This document shows positions 1 to 8,869 of a stretch of DNA of 64,000 nucleotides, in pieces (the first letter of the stretch is position 1; every line of letters starts with the position of its first letter). Position numbers and translations under genes: made by a program. The stretch lies in assembly GCA_910576775.1 (NCBI GenBank), contig CAJTJV010000001.1, forward strand, positions 62,001 to 126,000, read 5' to 3'. Source of the DNA: an uncultured Muribaculaceae bacterium (GTDB taxonomy: Bacteria; Bacteroidota; Bacteroidia; Bacteroidales; Muribaculaceae). The notes below the pieces were generated by a model that saw only the letters and a list, made by a program, of their open reading frames with translations, did no database searches and was not told the origin of the DNA.

Positions 1-12
1 ACGCAGACGTGT

Positions 13-44
13 CTTGCAGATAAAAAGCTTTTTTTCTACTTTTG
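13..44 (+). promoter_or_regulatory. Bacteroidota-type promoter for cdsA
   Basis: The -7 box TACTTTTG lies at 37-44 and a TTTG-like -33 box (CTTG) at 13-16, 20 bases apart. This fits the TTTG / TAnnTTTG consensus of the primary sigma factor in Bacteroides. It places transcription start near 48 and leaves about 20 bases of leader before the cdsA ATG at 69. It also argues against translation starting at the TTG at 42, which lies inside the -7 box. Confidence 0.7.
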
Positions 45-68
45 CCTGTCAATAAGTTTAACCGTAAT

Positions 69-887
69 ATGAAAAATGTGATTGTCCGCTCTCTAAGCGG
101 TATCGTATATATAGCCTTGATTCTTGCAGGTATTTTCTGCGGCAAAATAGCGTTTCTGGCGCTTACAACAGTATTCGCTTTACTCGGTGTTATCGAATTC
201 CAGAACATAACAATGGGAAAAGCGGCAAGCCCGATACAGGCTCTGAGCCGGTGTTGGGATTTGCTCGCCGCAGTCAGCCTGTGCATGGCATCGAATCTCT
301 ACACCCAGCCCCAATGGCTCATATTATCCGAACTGATAGTACTGATTTCATATATTCTTGTCCGTTTTATCCTGTCGCTCTACGATAAGACTCCAGGCGC
401 ATTCGCCAACGTAGGATGGTCAGTACTTTCAATAGCCTACATTGCCTTGCCGATGTTCCTCCTTAATCTCTTTTATTCCGACACGGATTACTCAAGATAC
501 CTTATCCTCACAATGTTCGTCATGATATGGCTGAACGATACCGGAGCTTACTGTGTTGGTTCTCTTTTAGGCAAGCACAGACTATTCCCTCGTCTGTCAC
601 CTAAAAAATCATGGGAAGGATTCTTCGGCGGCCTTGTATTCTGCGTTGGAGCAGGTATCGGCGCTTTCTATCTTATTCCTGAAAACAACAGTCTCATAGC
701 CTGGATTTGCTACGGCACAGCAATCTGCCTGTTGTCGACATGGGGCGACCTGTTCGAATCCATGCTGAAACGCAGCCACGGCATAAAGGATTCGGGGCAT
801 CTGATTCCCGGCCATGGCGGCATTCTCGACCGCATAGACTCGCTTCTGTTCGCGTCCTGGGGCACTTTTATTCTTCTCTGCCTCTGA
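69..887 (+). CDS. cdsA: Phosphatidate cytidylyltransferase
   Basis: An integral inner-membrane enzyme that makes CDP-diacylglycerol from phosphatidate and CTP, the branch point of phospholipid synthesis. The 272-residue product is almost entirely hydrophobic, with about seven to eight membrane segments, and ends with the CDP-alcohol synthase signature: SMLKRSHGIKDSG, then PGHGG, then DRIDS close to the C-terminus. Length is normal for the family. An in-frame TTG at 42 would add nine residues, but it sits inside the -7 promoter box, so the ATG at 69 is chosen. The gene stands 91 bases upstream of the next gene, which has its own promoter. Identification is secure from the signature. Confidence 0.95.
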   Translation: MKNVIVRSLSGIVYIALILAGIFCGKIAFLALTTVFALLGVIEFQNITMGKAASPIQALSRCWDLLAAVSLCMASNLYTQPQWLILSELIVLISYILVRFILSLYDKTPGAFANVGWSVLSIAYIALPMFLLNLFYSDTDYSRYLILTMFVMIWLNDTGAYCVGSLLGKHRLFPRLSPKKSWEGFFGGLVFCVGAGIGAFYLIPENNSLIAWICYGTAICLLSTWGDLFESMLKRSHGIKDSGHLIPGHGGILDRIDSLLFASWGTFILLCL

Positions 888-913
888 GCGACAGGCTTAT
901 ATAATCATCAAAA

Positions 914-945
914 TTTGCCGCATGCAGCCAAAATCGCTAATTTTG
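914..945 (+). promoter_or_regulatory. Promoter of the PASTA-rluD-aroE operon
   Basis: TTTG at 914-917 and TAATTTTG at 938-945 are separated by 20 bases, an exact match to the Bacteroidota consensus. The predicted start near 949 gives a leader of about 30 bases before the ATG at 979. It would drive the three overlapping genes that follow, and possibly the yeiH-like and comEC genes, which follow at gaps of 10 and 3 bases. Confidence 0.8.
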
Positions 946-978
946 CAATGATAACGATAAAATCCGAGTAATACGTCT

Positions 979-1611
979 ATGTCAAAGCCCGCAAAATTCT
1001 CTTTCAAGGATTTCTATCATAAGCATCCCGTCATCAGCCATCTCGTATTTATTTTCGTGACGGGAATGATTCTGCTGTGGTGTGTACTGTTCTTCCTCGA
1101 CATCTGGACTTTACACGGCAGCACGGCCGTAATTCCATCCATACGTCACAAAAGTTATGCGGAAGCCGAAGCCGCTTTGCGTGCCAACAAACTTACAATA
1201 GAAATTTCCGATTCCATCTACGACCCTGCATTCGCACCTGGCACTGTCATTGAGTCGTGGCCTAAAGCAGGTGCGATAGTGAAAGAAGGACGGCAGGTTT
1301 ATGTAACCGTCACGGCATTCTCTCCAAAACAGGTTACAATATCCATGCCTCTCACAGGCAACGTATCGTCGCGCCAGGCAATGTCTTATCTGCGCGGCAT
1401 CGGCATCAGCGACATAAAGGTAGAACATGTGCCCTCGGAATATACCGACCTTGTCGTCGGTGCACGCTATGGTGACACGCCTCTCAGTGTCGGCAGTGTG
1501 ATACCTATTAACTCCACTGTTACCCTTTCCGTCGGCAGCGGCCCGGCTGAAAATGATTCTACGACCACCGAAGAGATTATTAATCTCGAATTCATCGAGG
1601 ACGAAGAATGA
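979..1611 (+). CDS. Membrane-anchored PASTA domain protein
   Basis: A 210-residue protein with a cytoplasmic N-terminus, one membrane helix at about residues 20-42 and an outward C-terminal part. That part has two PASTA repeats, at about 48-112 and 115-190, the second ending in the typical TVTLSVGSGP, followed by an acidic tail (TTTEEIINLEFIEDEE). PASTA repeats bind peptidoglycan fragments in kinases and penicillin-binding proteins of other phyla; here no kinase or transpeptidase domain is attached. The stop overlaps the next start by four bases (ATGA), implying translational coupling to the pseudouridine synthase gene. A cell-wall-sensing or scaffolding role is inference. Confidence 0.85.
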   Translation: MSKPAKFSFKDFYHKHPVISHLVFIFVTGMILLWCVLFFLDIWTLHGSTAVIPSIRHKSYAEAEAALRANKLTIEISDSIYDPAFAPGTVIESWPKAGAIVKEGRQVYVTVTAFSPKQVTISMPLTGNVSSRQAMSYLRGIGISDIKVEHVPSEYTDLVVGARYGDTPLSVGSVIPINSTVTLSVGSGPAENDSTTTEEIINLEFIEDEE

Positions 1612-2678
1612 ATTGCAACGATTCCGAACTTATTGATGACAGTGATGGATTCGTCGACGGCGAAGACTCACAGGAACTGTACGAACATTTCCGCTTTGTG
1701 GCCGACAAAGGACAGGAACTGCTGCGTGTAGATAAATTTCTGGTAGAACGTCTTAAAAAATCATCTCGCAACCGTGTGCAACAGGCCGCAGAAGCGGGTT
1801 GCATCCTTGTCAACGGCAAAGCGGTAAAAAGCAACTACCGTGTCAAACCTCTCGATATCGTGCAGGTTGTGATGGACCGCCCACGCTACGAATTCGAGAT
1901 TATAGCGCAGGACATACCTCTCGAAATAGTATATGAAGACCGCTATGTCCTCGTTGTAAACAAACCGGCGGGAATGGTGGTCCATCCGGGCCACGGCAAT
2001 TATGACGGCACACTTGTCAACGCTCTTGCATGGCATTTCCGCAACACTCCGGACTATGATGTCAACGACCCTCGGCTCGGACTCGTACACCGTATTGACA
2101 AAGATACCTCAGGACTACTCGTCATAGCCAAGACTCCCGATGCAAAGACAAATCTCGGACGCCAGTTTTTCAACAAGACTACCAAACGAGAATATGTGGC
2201 GATGGTATGGGGCGCTCCCGAACCTCCTGAAGGAACTGTAGCCACCAATATCGGACGTTCTCCCAAGGACCGATTGCAGATGACAACATTTCCGCTCGAC
2301 GGAGAAGAAGGCAAACGTGCTGTAACGCATTATACCACAATAGAACCTCTCGCACACGTAAGCATCGTGAAATGTGTGCTTGAGACAGGACGCACACATC
2401 AGATTCGCGTACACATGAAGCATCTCGGCCACCCTCTTTTCAATGATGCGCGCTACGGAGGCGACAAGGTGCTCCGCGGCGTCAATTCCGCTACCTATCA
2501 GGCATTTGTGAACAATTGTTTCGATGTATGTCCGCGTCAGGCTCTCCATGCACGCACATTAGGCTTCATTCACCCCGAAACAGGCAAAGAGATGTTTTTC
2601 ACCGCAGAAATCCCGGCCGACATGCAGACTCTTATAGAACGTTGGCGTGTCTATACAACAGGAAAAAGTCAAAAATGA
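1608..2678 (+). CDS. rluD: RluD-family ribosomal large-subunit pseudouridine synthase
   Basis: A 356-residue RNA-modifying enzyme that isomerises uridines, most likely in helix 69 of 23S rRNA. An S4 RNA-binding domain lies at about residues 35-95 (DKFLVERL, then GCILVNGKAV). The RsuA/RluA catalytic domain follows, with NKPAGMVVHPG, the catalytic-Asp motif HRIDKDTSGLLVIAK, and ETGRTHQIRVHMKHLGHP. The 30-residue N-terminal extension is acidic. It starts inside the PASTA gene stop and its own stop overlaps the aroE start, both by ATGA. Position specificity (RluD rather than RluC or RluA) is inferred from the S4 domain and overall size. Confidence 0.93.
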   Translation: MNCNDSELIDDSDGFVDGEDSQELYEHFRFVADKGQELLRVDKFLVERLKKSSRNRVQQAAEAGCILVNGKAVKSNYRVKPLDIVQVVMDRPRYEFEIIAQDIPLEIVYEDRYVLVVNKPAGMVVHPGHGNYDGTLVNALAWHFRNTPDYDVNDPRLGLVHRIDKDTSGLLVIAKTPDAKTNLGRQFFNKTTKREYVAMVWGAPEPPEGTVATNIGRSPKDRLQMTTFPLDGEEGKRAVTHYTTIEPLAHVSIVKCVLETGRTHQIRVHMKHLGHPLFNDARYGGDKVLRGVNSATYQAFVNNCFDVCPRQALHARTLGFIHPETGKEMFFTAEIPADMQTLIERWRVYTTGKSQK

Positions 2679-3457
2679 AACAGACAGAGCTTTCCAACGC
2701 CGATTTCGGCCTGATCGGATATCCTTTGGGACATTCTTTCTCTAAAAACTTTTTCACCCGCCTGTTTGAGATGGACGGCAGCGGCCGTTCTTACGAAAAT
2801 TTCGAATTGGAAGAGCTGACACCGGAAACACTGTACAGAATTATCCTGCTGAACCCGAACCTAAAAGGATTCAATGTAACTGCACCTTATAAAGAACGGA
2901 TTATCGCATTTCTCGACAAGACTGATCCTGTAGCCACAAAGGCAGGCGCTGTCAATACTGTAAAGATCATACGTGCCGAAGACGGGCGTCTTACCGGCCT
3001 CGAAGGATACAATACCGATATCATAGGTTTCCATGACAGCATAATTGAAATGCACGGAGCTGTCACCTCCAAACGCGCGCTGATATTAGGCACCGGAGGT
3101 GCGGCAAAAGCCGTTGCAGTGTCGCTCGAATCTCTCGGCATTGTGCCGACATTTGTTTCCCGCAGCAAAAAAGACAGCAAGACAATACTCTACTCCGACA
3201 TTGACAGATCTACATTAGAACACTGCCGGCTAATAGTAAACGCCACACCGGCAGGAACCTATCCGGATTGCGACAACTTTCCGCCCTTCCCTTACGGACT
3301 GCTTACCGAAGCCAACTATTGCCACGATCTGGTGTATAACCCCGAGGAAACTTTATTCATGAAAAAAGCCGCCGCACATGGCGCCAAAGTAAAAAACGGC
3401 CTCGATATGCTCTTCGGCCAAGCTATAGCCTCTCTGAAAATATGGACTTCCAAATAA
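2675..3457 (+). CDS. aroE: Shikimate dehydrogenase
   Basis: Reduces 3-dehydroshikimate to shikimate with NADPH in aromatic amino-acid synthesis. The 260-residue protein begins with GLIGYPLGHSFSKNFF (shikimate-binding serines) and contains FNVTAPYKE (catalytic Lys), AGAVNTV, the glycine-rich nucleotide loop ILGTGGAAKAV near residue 130 and NATPAGTYP. The reading frame is open further upstream (to 2516), but that part overlaps rluD in another frame. The ATG at 2675 overlaps the rluD stop as ATGA and starts the conserved fold directly, so it is chosen. Confidence 0.95.
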   Translation: MKQTELSNADFGLIGYPLGHSFSKNFFTRLFEMDGSGRSYENFELEELTPETLYRIILLNPNLKGFNVTAPYKERIIAFLDKTDPVATKAGAVNTVKIIRAEDGRLTGLEGYNTDIIGFHDSIIEMHGAVTSKRALILGTGGAAKAVAVSLESLGIVPTFVSRSKKDSKTILYSDIDRSTLEHCRLIVNATPAGTYPDCDNFPPFPYGLLTEANYCHDLVYNPEETLFMKKAAAHGAKVKNGLDMLFGQAIASLKIWTSK

Positions 3458-3467
3458 TACAACACTA

Positions 3468-4415
3468 ATGAAATCAATCGCAAAAATTATTTATATTCTG
3501 CTCATTGCACTGATTATTTTCCCATTCAATAAAATAGATTTACCCCAGATTTCAGCGCCTGTAGCATTATTTCTCGGATTGGTGTTCGCATTTTCTTTCG
3601 AGAACCCCTGTCCTAAATTCAATAAAAAAACCTCGAAATATCTCCTGCAAATTGCGGTAGTCTGCCTTGGCTTCAACATGAACCTCCACGAATCGCTCAA
3701 ATCCGGCAGCGAAGGCATGCTGTTCACAGTCGTATCTGTTATAGGGGTTATGTTTCTCGGCGTTCTGCTTGGCTATTGGCTCCACATAAACCGCAAGACC
3801 GCCTATCTTATATCTTCCGGCACGGCAATATGCGGAGGCAGCGCTATCGCCGCCGTCGGCCCCGTGCTGAAAGCCAACGAAAACGAGATGGCAGTATCGC
3901 TCGGAGTCATTTTCATCCTCAACTCCATCGCTCTTTTCATATTCCCGCCGATAGGCCATCTGCTTGAAATGAGCCAAAGCCAGTTCGGCACGTGGGCGGC
4001 AATAGCCATCCACGACACATCGTCGGTTGTCGGTGCCGGAGAAATCTATGGAGAGGAAGCTCTTCAGCTCGCCACCCTTATCAAACTTACCCGTGCGCTC
4101 TGGATTATACCTCTCGCACTGGTTACGATGTTCATTTTCCGCGACAAGACATCCAAAATCTCTATTCCCTGGTTCATCTTCATCTTTGTACTCGCAATGG
4201 TTGTCAACACATACGTAGCCCTGCCCGAATGGCTTGTCGACTCATTGGTGTGGATTGCCAAACGCGGAATGGTCGTGACTCTCTTCCTTATCGGGGCCTC
4301 CCTGTCATTGAAATCCATCAAGGCAGTAGGAGTGAAACCTCTTTTGCAGGCCGTCATCCTATGGGTTGTCATCAGTTTGTCGTCGCTGGGAGTTGTAATG
4401 AACACAATCGAATAA
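3468..4415 (+). CDS. YeiH/UPF0324 family putative sulfate exporter
   Basis: A 315-residue polytopic membrane protein with about ten hydrophobic segments across its whole length. Family-typical stretches are visible: VCLGFNMNL, SSGTAICGGSAIAAVGPV, AIHDTSSVVGAG, and a conserved Lys-Leu-Thr-Arg cluster (LIKLTRALW). Members are annotated as putative sulfate exporters, but the substrate is not firmly known. It follows aroE by 10 bases and precedes comEC by 3, so it is probably co-transcribed. Nothing nearby points to sulfur metabolism, so the substrate is left open. Confidence 0.88.
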   Translation: MKSIAKIIYILLIALIIFPFNKIDLPQISAPVALFLGLVFAFSFENPCPKFNKKTSKYLLQIAVVCLGFNMNLHESLKSGSEGMLFTVVSVIGVMFLGVLLGYWLHINRKTAYLISSGTAICGGSAIAAVGPVLKANENEMAVSLGVIFILNSIALFIFPPIGHLLEMSQSQFGTWAAIAIHDTSSVVGAGEIYGEEALQLATLIKLTRALWIIPLALVTMFIFRDKTSKISIPWFIFIFVLAMVVNTYVALPEWLVDSLVWIAKRGMVVTLFLIGASLSLKSIKAVGVKPLLQAVILWVVISLSSLGVVMNTIE

Positions 4416-4418
4416 CAT

Positions 4419-6374
4419 ATGAAAGCCCGCGCGGCATCATTGCCAGCATTGCCGATGGCATGCGGCACACTTATTGCCGTACTGGCTTTTTACGGCCGTT
4501 CATGGTTTGAATATGCTTTGCTCGCGCTTGCTTTTACCGCAGGCGTCCTTACCGCGTACTATGGTGTACGCCGCTCTCTTTATTACTTTCTGTTCGGGTT
4601 GCTCGGCGGCATACTGTCCTGCTACGTAAGTCGTATTCCCGATATTCCCGCAAATCTCTATGGCAAAGAAAATACGACTTATTCCTTCGAGCTTCTGAGT
4701 GTCGGCGAAGGCCCGCGAGGCATGCATTGCCTCGGAAAAGCCACGCCACCATTCAATACGTTCAGAGCATACATAAACCTGACAGACAAATCCGTAGCTC
4801 TACGCCCCGGCGACATTATCAAACTTGACACCAGAGCAGACGACATATTCCATACATCCGATCTTCCTTTTATGGAATCGGCAAAACTTGCGGCGCGCTG
4901 TGACGGAGTATCGGCAAGGATTCTCGCATCGCCCGACGATATCCGTATCATCGGACATGCCGACAGCTTCCGCTATCGTATGCTTGATTTCCGCGACCGC
5001 TTGGCAATATATGCCTACAATTCAGATTTACCGCCTGATGTATCATCACTTATTGCATCGGTATGCCTCGGTACCGCTGACACACCTGTTTCCGTAAAGG
5101 AACGTTTCCGCGCCGGCGGCATAGCCCACCTTCTCTGCGTCAGCGGCTTCCACGTTGGCATAGTGGCATGGCTCTCCATTCTTATTCTATGGCCTCTGCG
5201 CCTTTGGAGCCACGGAGGCCGCATACGTTATCTTCTTATCGTCCTTATTGTATGGCTGTATGTCGGACTTATCGGATTCACCCCCTCCGCGATACGAGCC
5301 GCCATCATGCTCAGTGTATATTATACAGGAAGAATACTCCAACGAGGGTCTTCGAGTTTCAATTCTCTGATATTGGCATTCGCAATCCTCCTGCTTGTAC
5401 AGCCGCGGTGGCTCTATTCAATCGGAATGCAGCTATCTATATGCGCAGTTCTTGGAATACTTGTCTTTGCGGCGCGCCTCAACCCGACAACACCACGCTA
5501 CCGGACCCTCTACCGCCTCTGCGAGATTTTTACAGTTCCGACTGCCGCAGTTCTTGGAACGGCTCCGATACTGCTGTTCCGTTTCCACACAATACCCTTG
5601 TTGACAGTGATTACGAACGCATTCACAACCGTGCTCTTCGCGCCGTTCTTGCTAATCGGCGTCATTTCTACAATCCTTAATAATCTTGGCCTACCTGTCG
5701 ACGCACCAGCGACGCTACTGACTTTTATCTACAATATGATTGTGCGTTTGTGCGAGTATTCTTCGCCGGACAATACCCTTTCGGGAATCTATCTTACCGA
5801 TTTCCGTCTTATCCTTCTTATAACCGGCATTATTCTTTTAGCCGTACTCGTACATGCGACAAGTAGAAAAGTGCGTTTGGCATCCGGAGCCGCGATATTT
5901 GCAATTGCCGGTCTGAGCGCCTGCGACAACAAGCCTGAACATGGGAACGAGATTATTGTTGCCGGCAATAACGCATCCTCGGAAATAATAATGCGTCACG
6001 GAGGCAAGGGATATACAATCGCCATATCCAACAACCTCGGTAATTTTCCCTATATCAGCGATTATTTCGGTGGTTATGGCATTCCCGCCGACAGCATCGT
6101 TCGAAATCCAAATGTCATGGACATTGATGTGCCGGGACTTGCAATTGCCACAAAACACAGAAAATACCGGCTTATCCAATCAGCCGACTATCTTATTGTC
6201 GACGGAAGTTGTGAAGAAAACCCTGATGAATATATCGAAATAGTGAATCCTCAGTTTGCCATACTTTGTGCGAATATGCCGGATAACAGACGTAATGAAT
6301 GGGAAAACATATGTAACCGCAAGGGAGTCACCATAATGCGACTCGGCTCAAAGGCCATTCGCATCAAGCTTTGA
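4419..6374 (+). CDS. comEC: ComEC/Rec2 family DNA-uptake channel protein
   Basis: The 651-residue product has hydrophobic segments at the N-terminus, a soluble OB-like stretch (about 80-190), then the Competence domain with many membrane helices (about 220-500). Its hallmark LLCVSGFHVGIVAW is near residue 240, followed by GFTPSAIRAAIM. ComEC forms the inner-membrane channel for single-stranded DNA in natural transformation. The C-terminal 150 residues lack the metallo-beta-lactamase HxHxDH motif of full-length ComEC, so this is the short form. The 3' end overlaps the convergent folK-like gene by 27 bases. Confidence 0.9.
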   Translation: MKARAASLPALPMACGTLIAVLAFYGRSWFEYALLALAFTAGVLTAYYGVRRSLYYFLFGLLGGILSCYVSRIPDIPANLYGKENTTYSFELLSVGEGPRGMHCLGKATPPFNTFRAYINLTDKSVALRPGDIIKLDTRADDIFHTSDLPFMESAKLAARCDGVSARILASPDDIRIIGHADSFRYRMLDFRDRLAIYAYNSDLPPDVSSLIASVCLGTADTPVSVKERFRAGGIAHLLCVSGFHVGIVAWLSILILWPLRLWSHGGRIRYLLIVLIVWLYVGLIGFTPSAIRAAIMLSVYYTGRILQRGSSSFNSLILAFAILLLVQPRWLYSIGMQLSICAVLGILVFAARLNPTTPRYRTLYRLCEIFTVPTAAVLGTAPILLFRFHTIPLLTVITNAFTTVLFAPFLLIGVISTILNNLGLPVDAPATLLTFIYNMIVRLCEYSSPDNTLSGIYLTDFRLILLITGIILLAVLVHATSRKVRLASGAAIFAIAGLSACDNKPEHGNEIIVAGNNASSEIIMRHGGKGYTIAISNNLGNFPYISDYFGGYGIPADSIVRNPNVMDIDVPGLAIATKHRKYRLIQSADYLIVDGSCEENPDEYIEIVNPQFAILCANMPDNRRNEWENICNRKGVTIMRLGSKAIRIKL

Positions 6375-6737
6375 TATTCCTGTAAGAAAATATGCCGCTA
6401 CAGAATCTTTGGGGCGTAAGACAACATCATTCCAATACACTATATCAATATCGAGATTGACAAGATCACAAACCTTATTACGCGACCTAACGCCACACTC
6501 GTATTCCTTTACACGGATTTGAAGCTCTTTATAGGGCAAAGATGTGGCAAGTTCAACAACCTCGTTTAGATAAGGCTCCGATTCGCCGGCATATTCAGGT
6601 GCCGTACGATAAAGTCCGGACGAACGCTTCACTACCCCTAACGACAGGATAAAATCCAGTGCTCCGGCCATACACAATGTGGCATCTGAAGTGTTGCCTC
6701 CGAGACAGATTATCGCCGTATTCAAATCTTTATTCAT
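6348..6737 (-). CDS. folK: Short FolK-like hydroxymethyldihydropterin pyrophosphokinase
   Basis: FolK transfers pyrophosphate from ATP to 6-hydroxymethyl-7,8-dihydropterin in folate synthesis. This 129-residue protein has the N-terminal CLGGNTSDA, then SSGLYRTAP, YLNEVVEL, a KEYE helix and the Mg-binding LDIDIVYW. It is shorter than the usual 155-165 residues: the C-terminal PHxxxxxRxFVLxPL segment of the family is not recognisable, replaced by DSVAAYFLTGISKL. It overlaps the tex stop by 8 bases, so it is the last gene of that operon. Either a reduced but active enzyme or a diverged paralogue; no other folK is in the window. Confidence 0.75.
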   Translation of the reverse strand: MNKDLNTAIICLGGNTSDATLCMAGALDFILSLGVVKRSSGLYRTAPEYAGESEPYLNEVVELATSLPYKELQIRVKEYECGVRSRNKVCDLVNLDIDIVYWNDVVLRPKDSVAAYFLTGISKLDANGL

Positions 6738-8868
6738 GCCTCAGGCTGAGTGAAATTCTGTGACGCACGTTGTCAATCTCTATAACCTTTGCTCTGACTT
6801 GCTGTCCTATTTTAAGAATCTCGCCAACAGAAACGACCCTACGGTCTGCAAGCTGCGAGATATGTATAAGACCTTTCTCTTTAATTCCCAAATCAATAAA
6901 TGCGCCAAAAGCCGTAATATTGGAGACAATACCGGGAAGAATCATCCCGATTTCAAGCTGCGCGAAATCAGCTACCCCGGGACAGAAAGAACTCTGACTG
7001 TTGTCGGTACGCGGATCTCTGCCGGGTTTGCGGAGCTCGTCGACAATATCTCGTATCGTAGCTTCTCCACCGATGCCACATTCTGAAAGAGCATGTGCGT
7101 CAATGGTATCAAGCAATGCTTTGTTGGCCGGTAAATCCGAAATCTTCACGCCAAGGCTGTCTGCGATCTTCTTTACAGCACCATAACTTTCGGGGTGTAT
7201 ACCGGTATTATCCAATGGGTTATCACCTATGACACGAAGGAAACCTGCCGATAACTCAAACGCCTTATCCCCAAGACGCGGCACCTTGCGTAAAGCCGCA
7301 CGAGAGGCAAAAGCACCGTTTTCCGAACGGTATGCGACAATATTTGAAGCGAGTTGCGGTCCTATTCCGGATACATAGCTAAGAAGGCGTTCGGAAGCCG
7401 TATTCACATTCACACCCACGGCATTGACACAGCTCATTACCGTATAATCGAGTGCATCCCTGAGCTTAGTCTGATCTACATCATGCTGGTACTGACCTAC
7501 GCCAATTGATTTCGGGTCAATCTTGATAAGTTCAGCAAGAGGGTCGATAAGACGACGCCCGATGCTTACCGCACCACGGACAGTCACATCCTTGTCGGGA
7601 AACTCCTTACGAGCCAAATCCGAAGCAGAATATACAGAAGCACCGTCTTCGCTGACAACAAATATCTCTGTGTCGTCGAACAATCCCGTCCCACGGACAA
7701 AAGCTTCCGTCTCGCGTGAAGCGGTTCCGTTACCGATGGCGATAGCTTCCGGTAGATACTTGTCTTTGAGATTCCCGAGAATCCTGGCTGAACCGGCTAT
7801 ATCATTTCTTGGCGCCGTAGGATAAATAACACTGTCGGCTAACAATTTACCATTTTCATCAAGACATACCACCTTGCATCCTGTGCGGAATGCAGGGTCG
7901 ACAGCCATAACGCGGCGGCGCGACAATGGAGGCGCAAGAAGAAGCTGACGAAGATTATCGGCAAAAATATCTATCGCTACCTTGTCGGCATCTTCTTTCA
8001 TTTCAGACGCTATTTCATTTTCCACAGCAGGGAAAATCAGGCGCTTATAGGCATCTGATACGGCTCTGCCGATTATTCGTGAGCATTCTCTTGTCGCTAC
8101 GGAGGGAATAAAAATCCGCTGAAGATCTTCGACAAGTCTCTCGTTTCCGACAAGCACAAATCTTACTTTTACAAAACCTTCGCGCTCGGCCCGACGCATA
8201 GCAAGATACTGGTGTGACCGGCATCGACGCAACGGACATGAAAAATCGGCAAAACCCGAAAACGGCGAAGCTTCCAATTCCCCTTCTTTCCCCTTGACAA
8301 CAGAACAGACAATCTCGGCATCACGGCGCAGACTGCGGCGCACCGCATTACGCATACGTGTGGATTCCGAGGCCCACTCGGCTATAATGTCGGAAGCTCC
8401 CGCAATAGCATCATCCGGGATATCAACCTCACCGATACGCACAAAACGTTGAGCAGATGCTTCAGGGTTCACCGCGCGGCCAGCCATTATGATTCTGGCA
8501 AGCGGCTCAAGTCCTTTTTCTCTTGCAATTGTCGCACGCGAACGCCGCTTTGGCTTATAAGGAGCATATATATCCTCCACTTCTGTTGCGGTAACGGCAT
8601 TATCGAGGCGACGAATCAATTCGTCGGTAAGAGCTCCTGCATCGGCAATGGCTTGACGCACAAACTCCTTGCGCAGTTCAAGTTGGCGCACGTGCGCCAA
8701 TGCACTTTCTATATTGCGCACAGCAATTTCATCGAGGGCTCCTGTGCGCTCTTTTCTGTATCTGCTGATAAACGGCACGGTAGCTCCACCGTCAAGTAAA
8801 TCGATAACGGCTTTTACACCCGGAAGAGGAAATTCAAGACGTTTGGCAACTGCCTCTGCTATATCCAT
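6730..8868 (-). CDS. tex: Tex family RNA-binding transcription accessory protein
   Basis: A 712-residue multidomain nucleic-acid-binding protein: N-terminal helical domain with PFISRYRKERTGALDE, a YqgF/RNase H-like domain in the middle (VMAVDPAFRTGCKVV), helix-hairpin-helix repeats (LSYVSGIGPQLASNIV), and a C-terminal S1 domain (LPGIVSNITAFGAFIDLGI). Tex is the bacterial relative of Spt6 and binds RNA during transcription; its exact role varies. The frame is open upstream to 8916, but the metallophosphoesterase gene ends at 8870 and MDIAEAVAKRL begins the conserved fold, so 8868 is taken as the start, one base after the upstream stop. Confidence 0.95.
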   Translation of the reverse strand: MDIAEAVAKRLEFPLPGVKAVIDLLDGGATVPFISRYRKERTGALDEIAVRNIESALAHVRQLELRKEFVRQAIADAGALTDELIRRLDNAVTATEVEDIYAPYKPKRRSRATIAREKGLEPLARIIMAGRAVNPEASAQRFVRIGEVDIPDDAIAGASDIIAEWASESTRMRNAVRRSLRRDAEIVCSVVKGKEGELEASPFSGFADFSCPLRRCRSHQYLAMRRAEREGFVKVRFVLVGNERLVEDLQRIFIPSVATRECSRIIGRAVSDAYKRLIFPAVENEIASEMKEDADKVAIDIFADNLRQLLLAPPLSRRRVMAVDPAFRTGCKVVCLDENGKLLADSVIYPTAPRNDIAGSARILGNLKDKYLPEAIAIGNGTASRETEAFVRGTGLFDDTEIFVVSEDGASVYSASDLARKEFPDKDVTVRGAVSIGRRLIDPLAELIKIDPKSIGVGQYQHDVDQTKLRDALDYTVMSCVNAVGVNVNTASERLLSYVSGIGPQLASNIVAYRSENGAFASRAALRKVPRLGDKAFELSAGFLRVIGDNPLDNTGIHPESYGAVKKIADSLGVKISDLPANKALLDTIDAHALSECGIGGEATIRDIVDELRKPGRDPRTDNSQSSFCPGVADFAQLEIGMILPGIVSNITAFGAFIDLGIKEKGLIHISQLADRRVVSVGEILKIGQQVRAKVIEIDNVRHRISLSLRHE

Positions 8869-8869
8869 A

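Noticed and set aside
42..68. TTG start for cdsA at 42
   Set aside because: The codon overlaps the -7 promoter box, so it would not be in the message.
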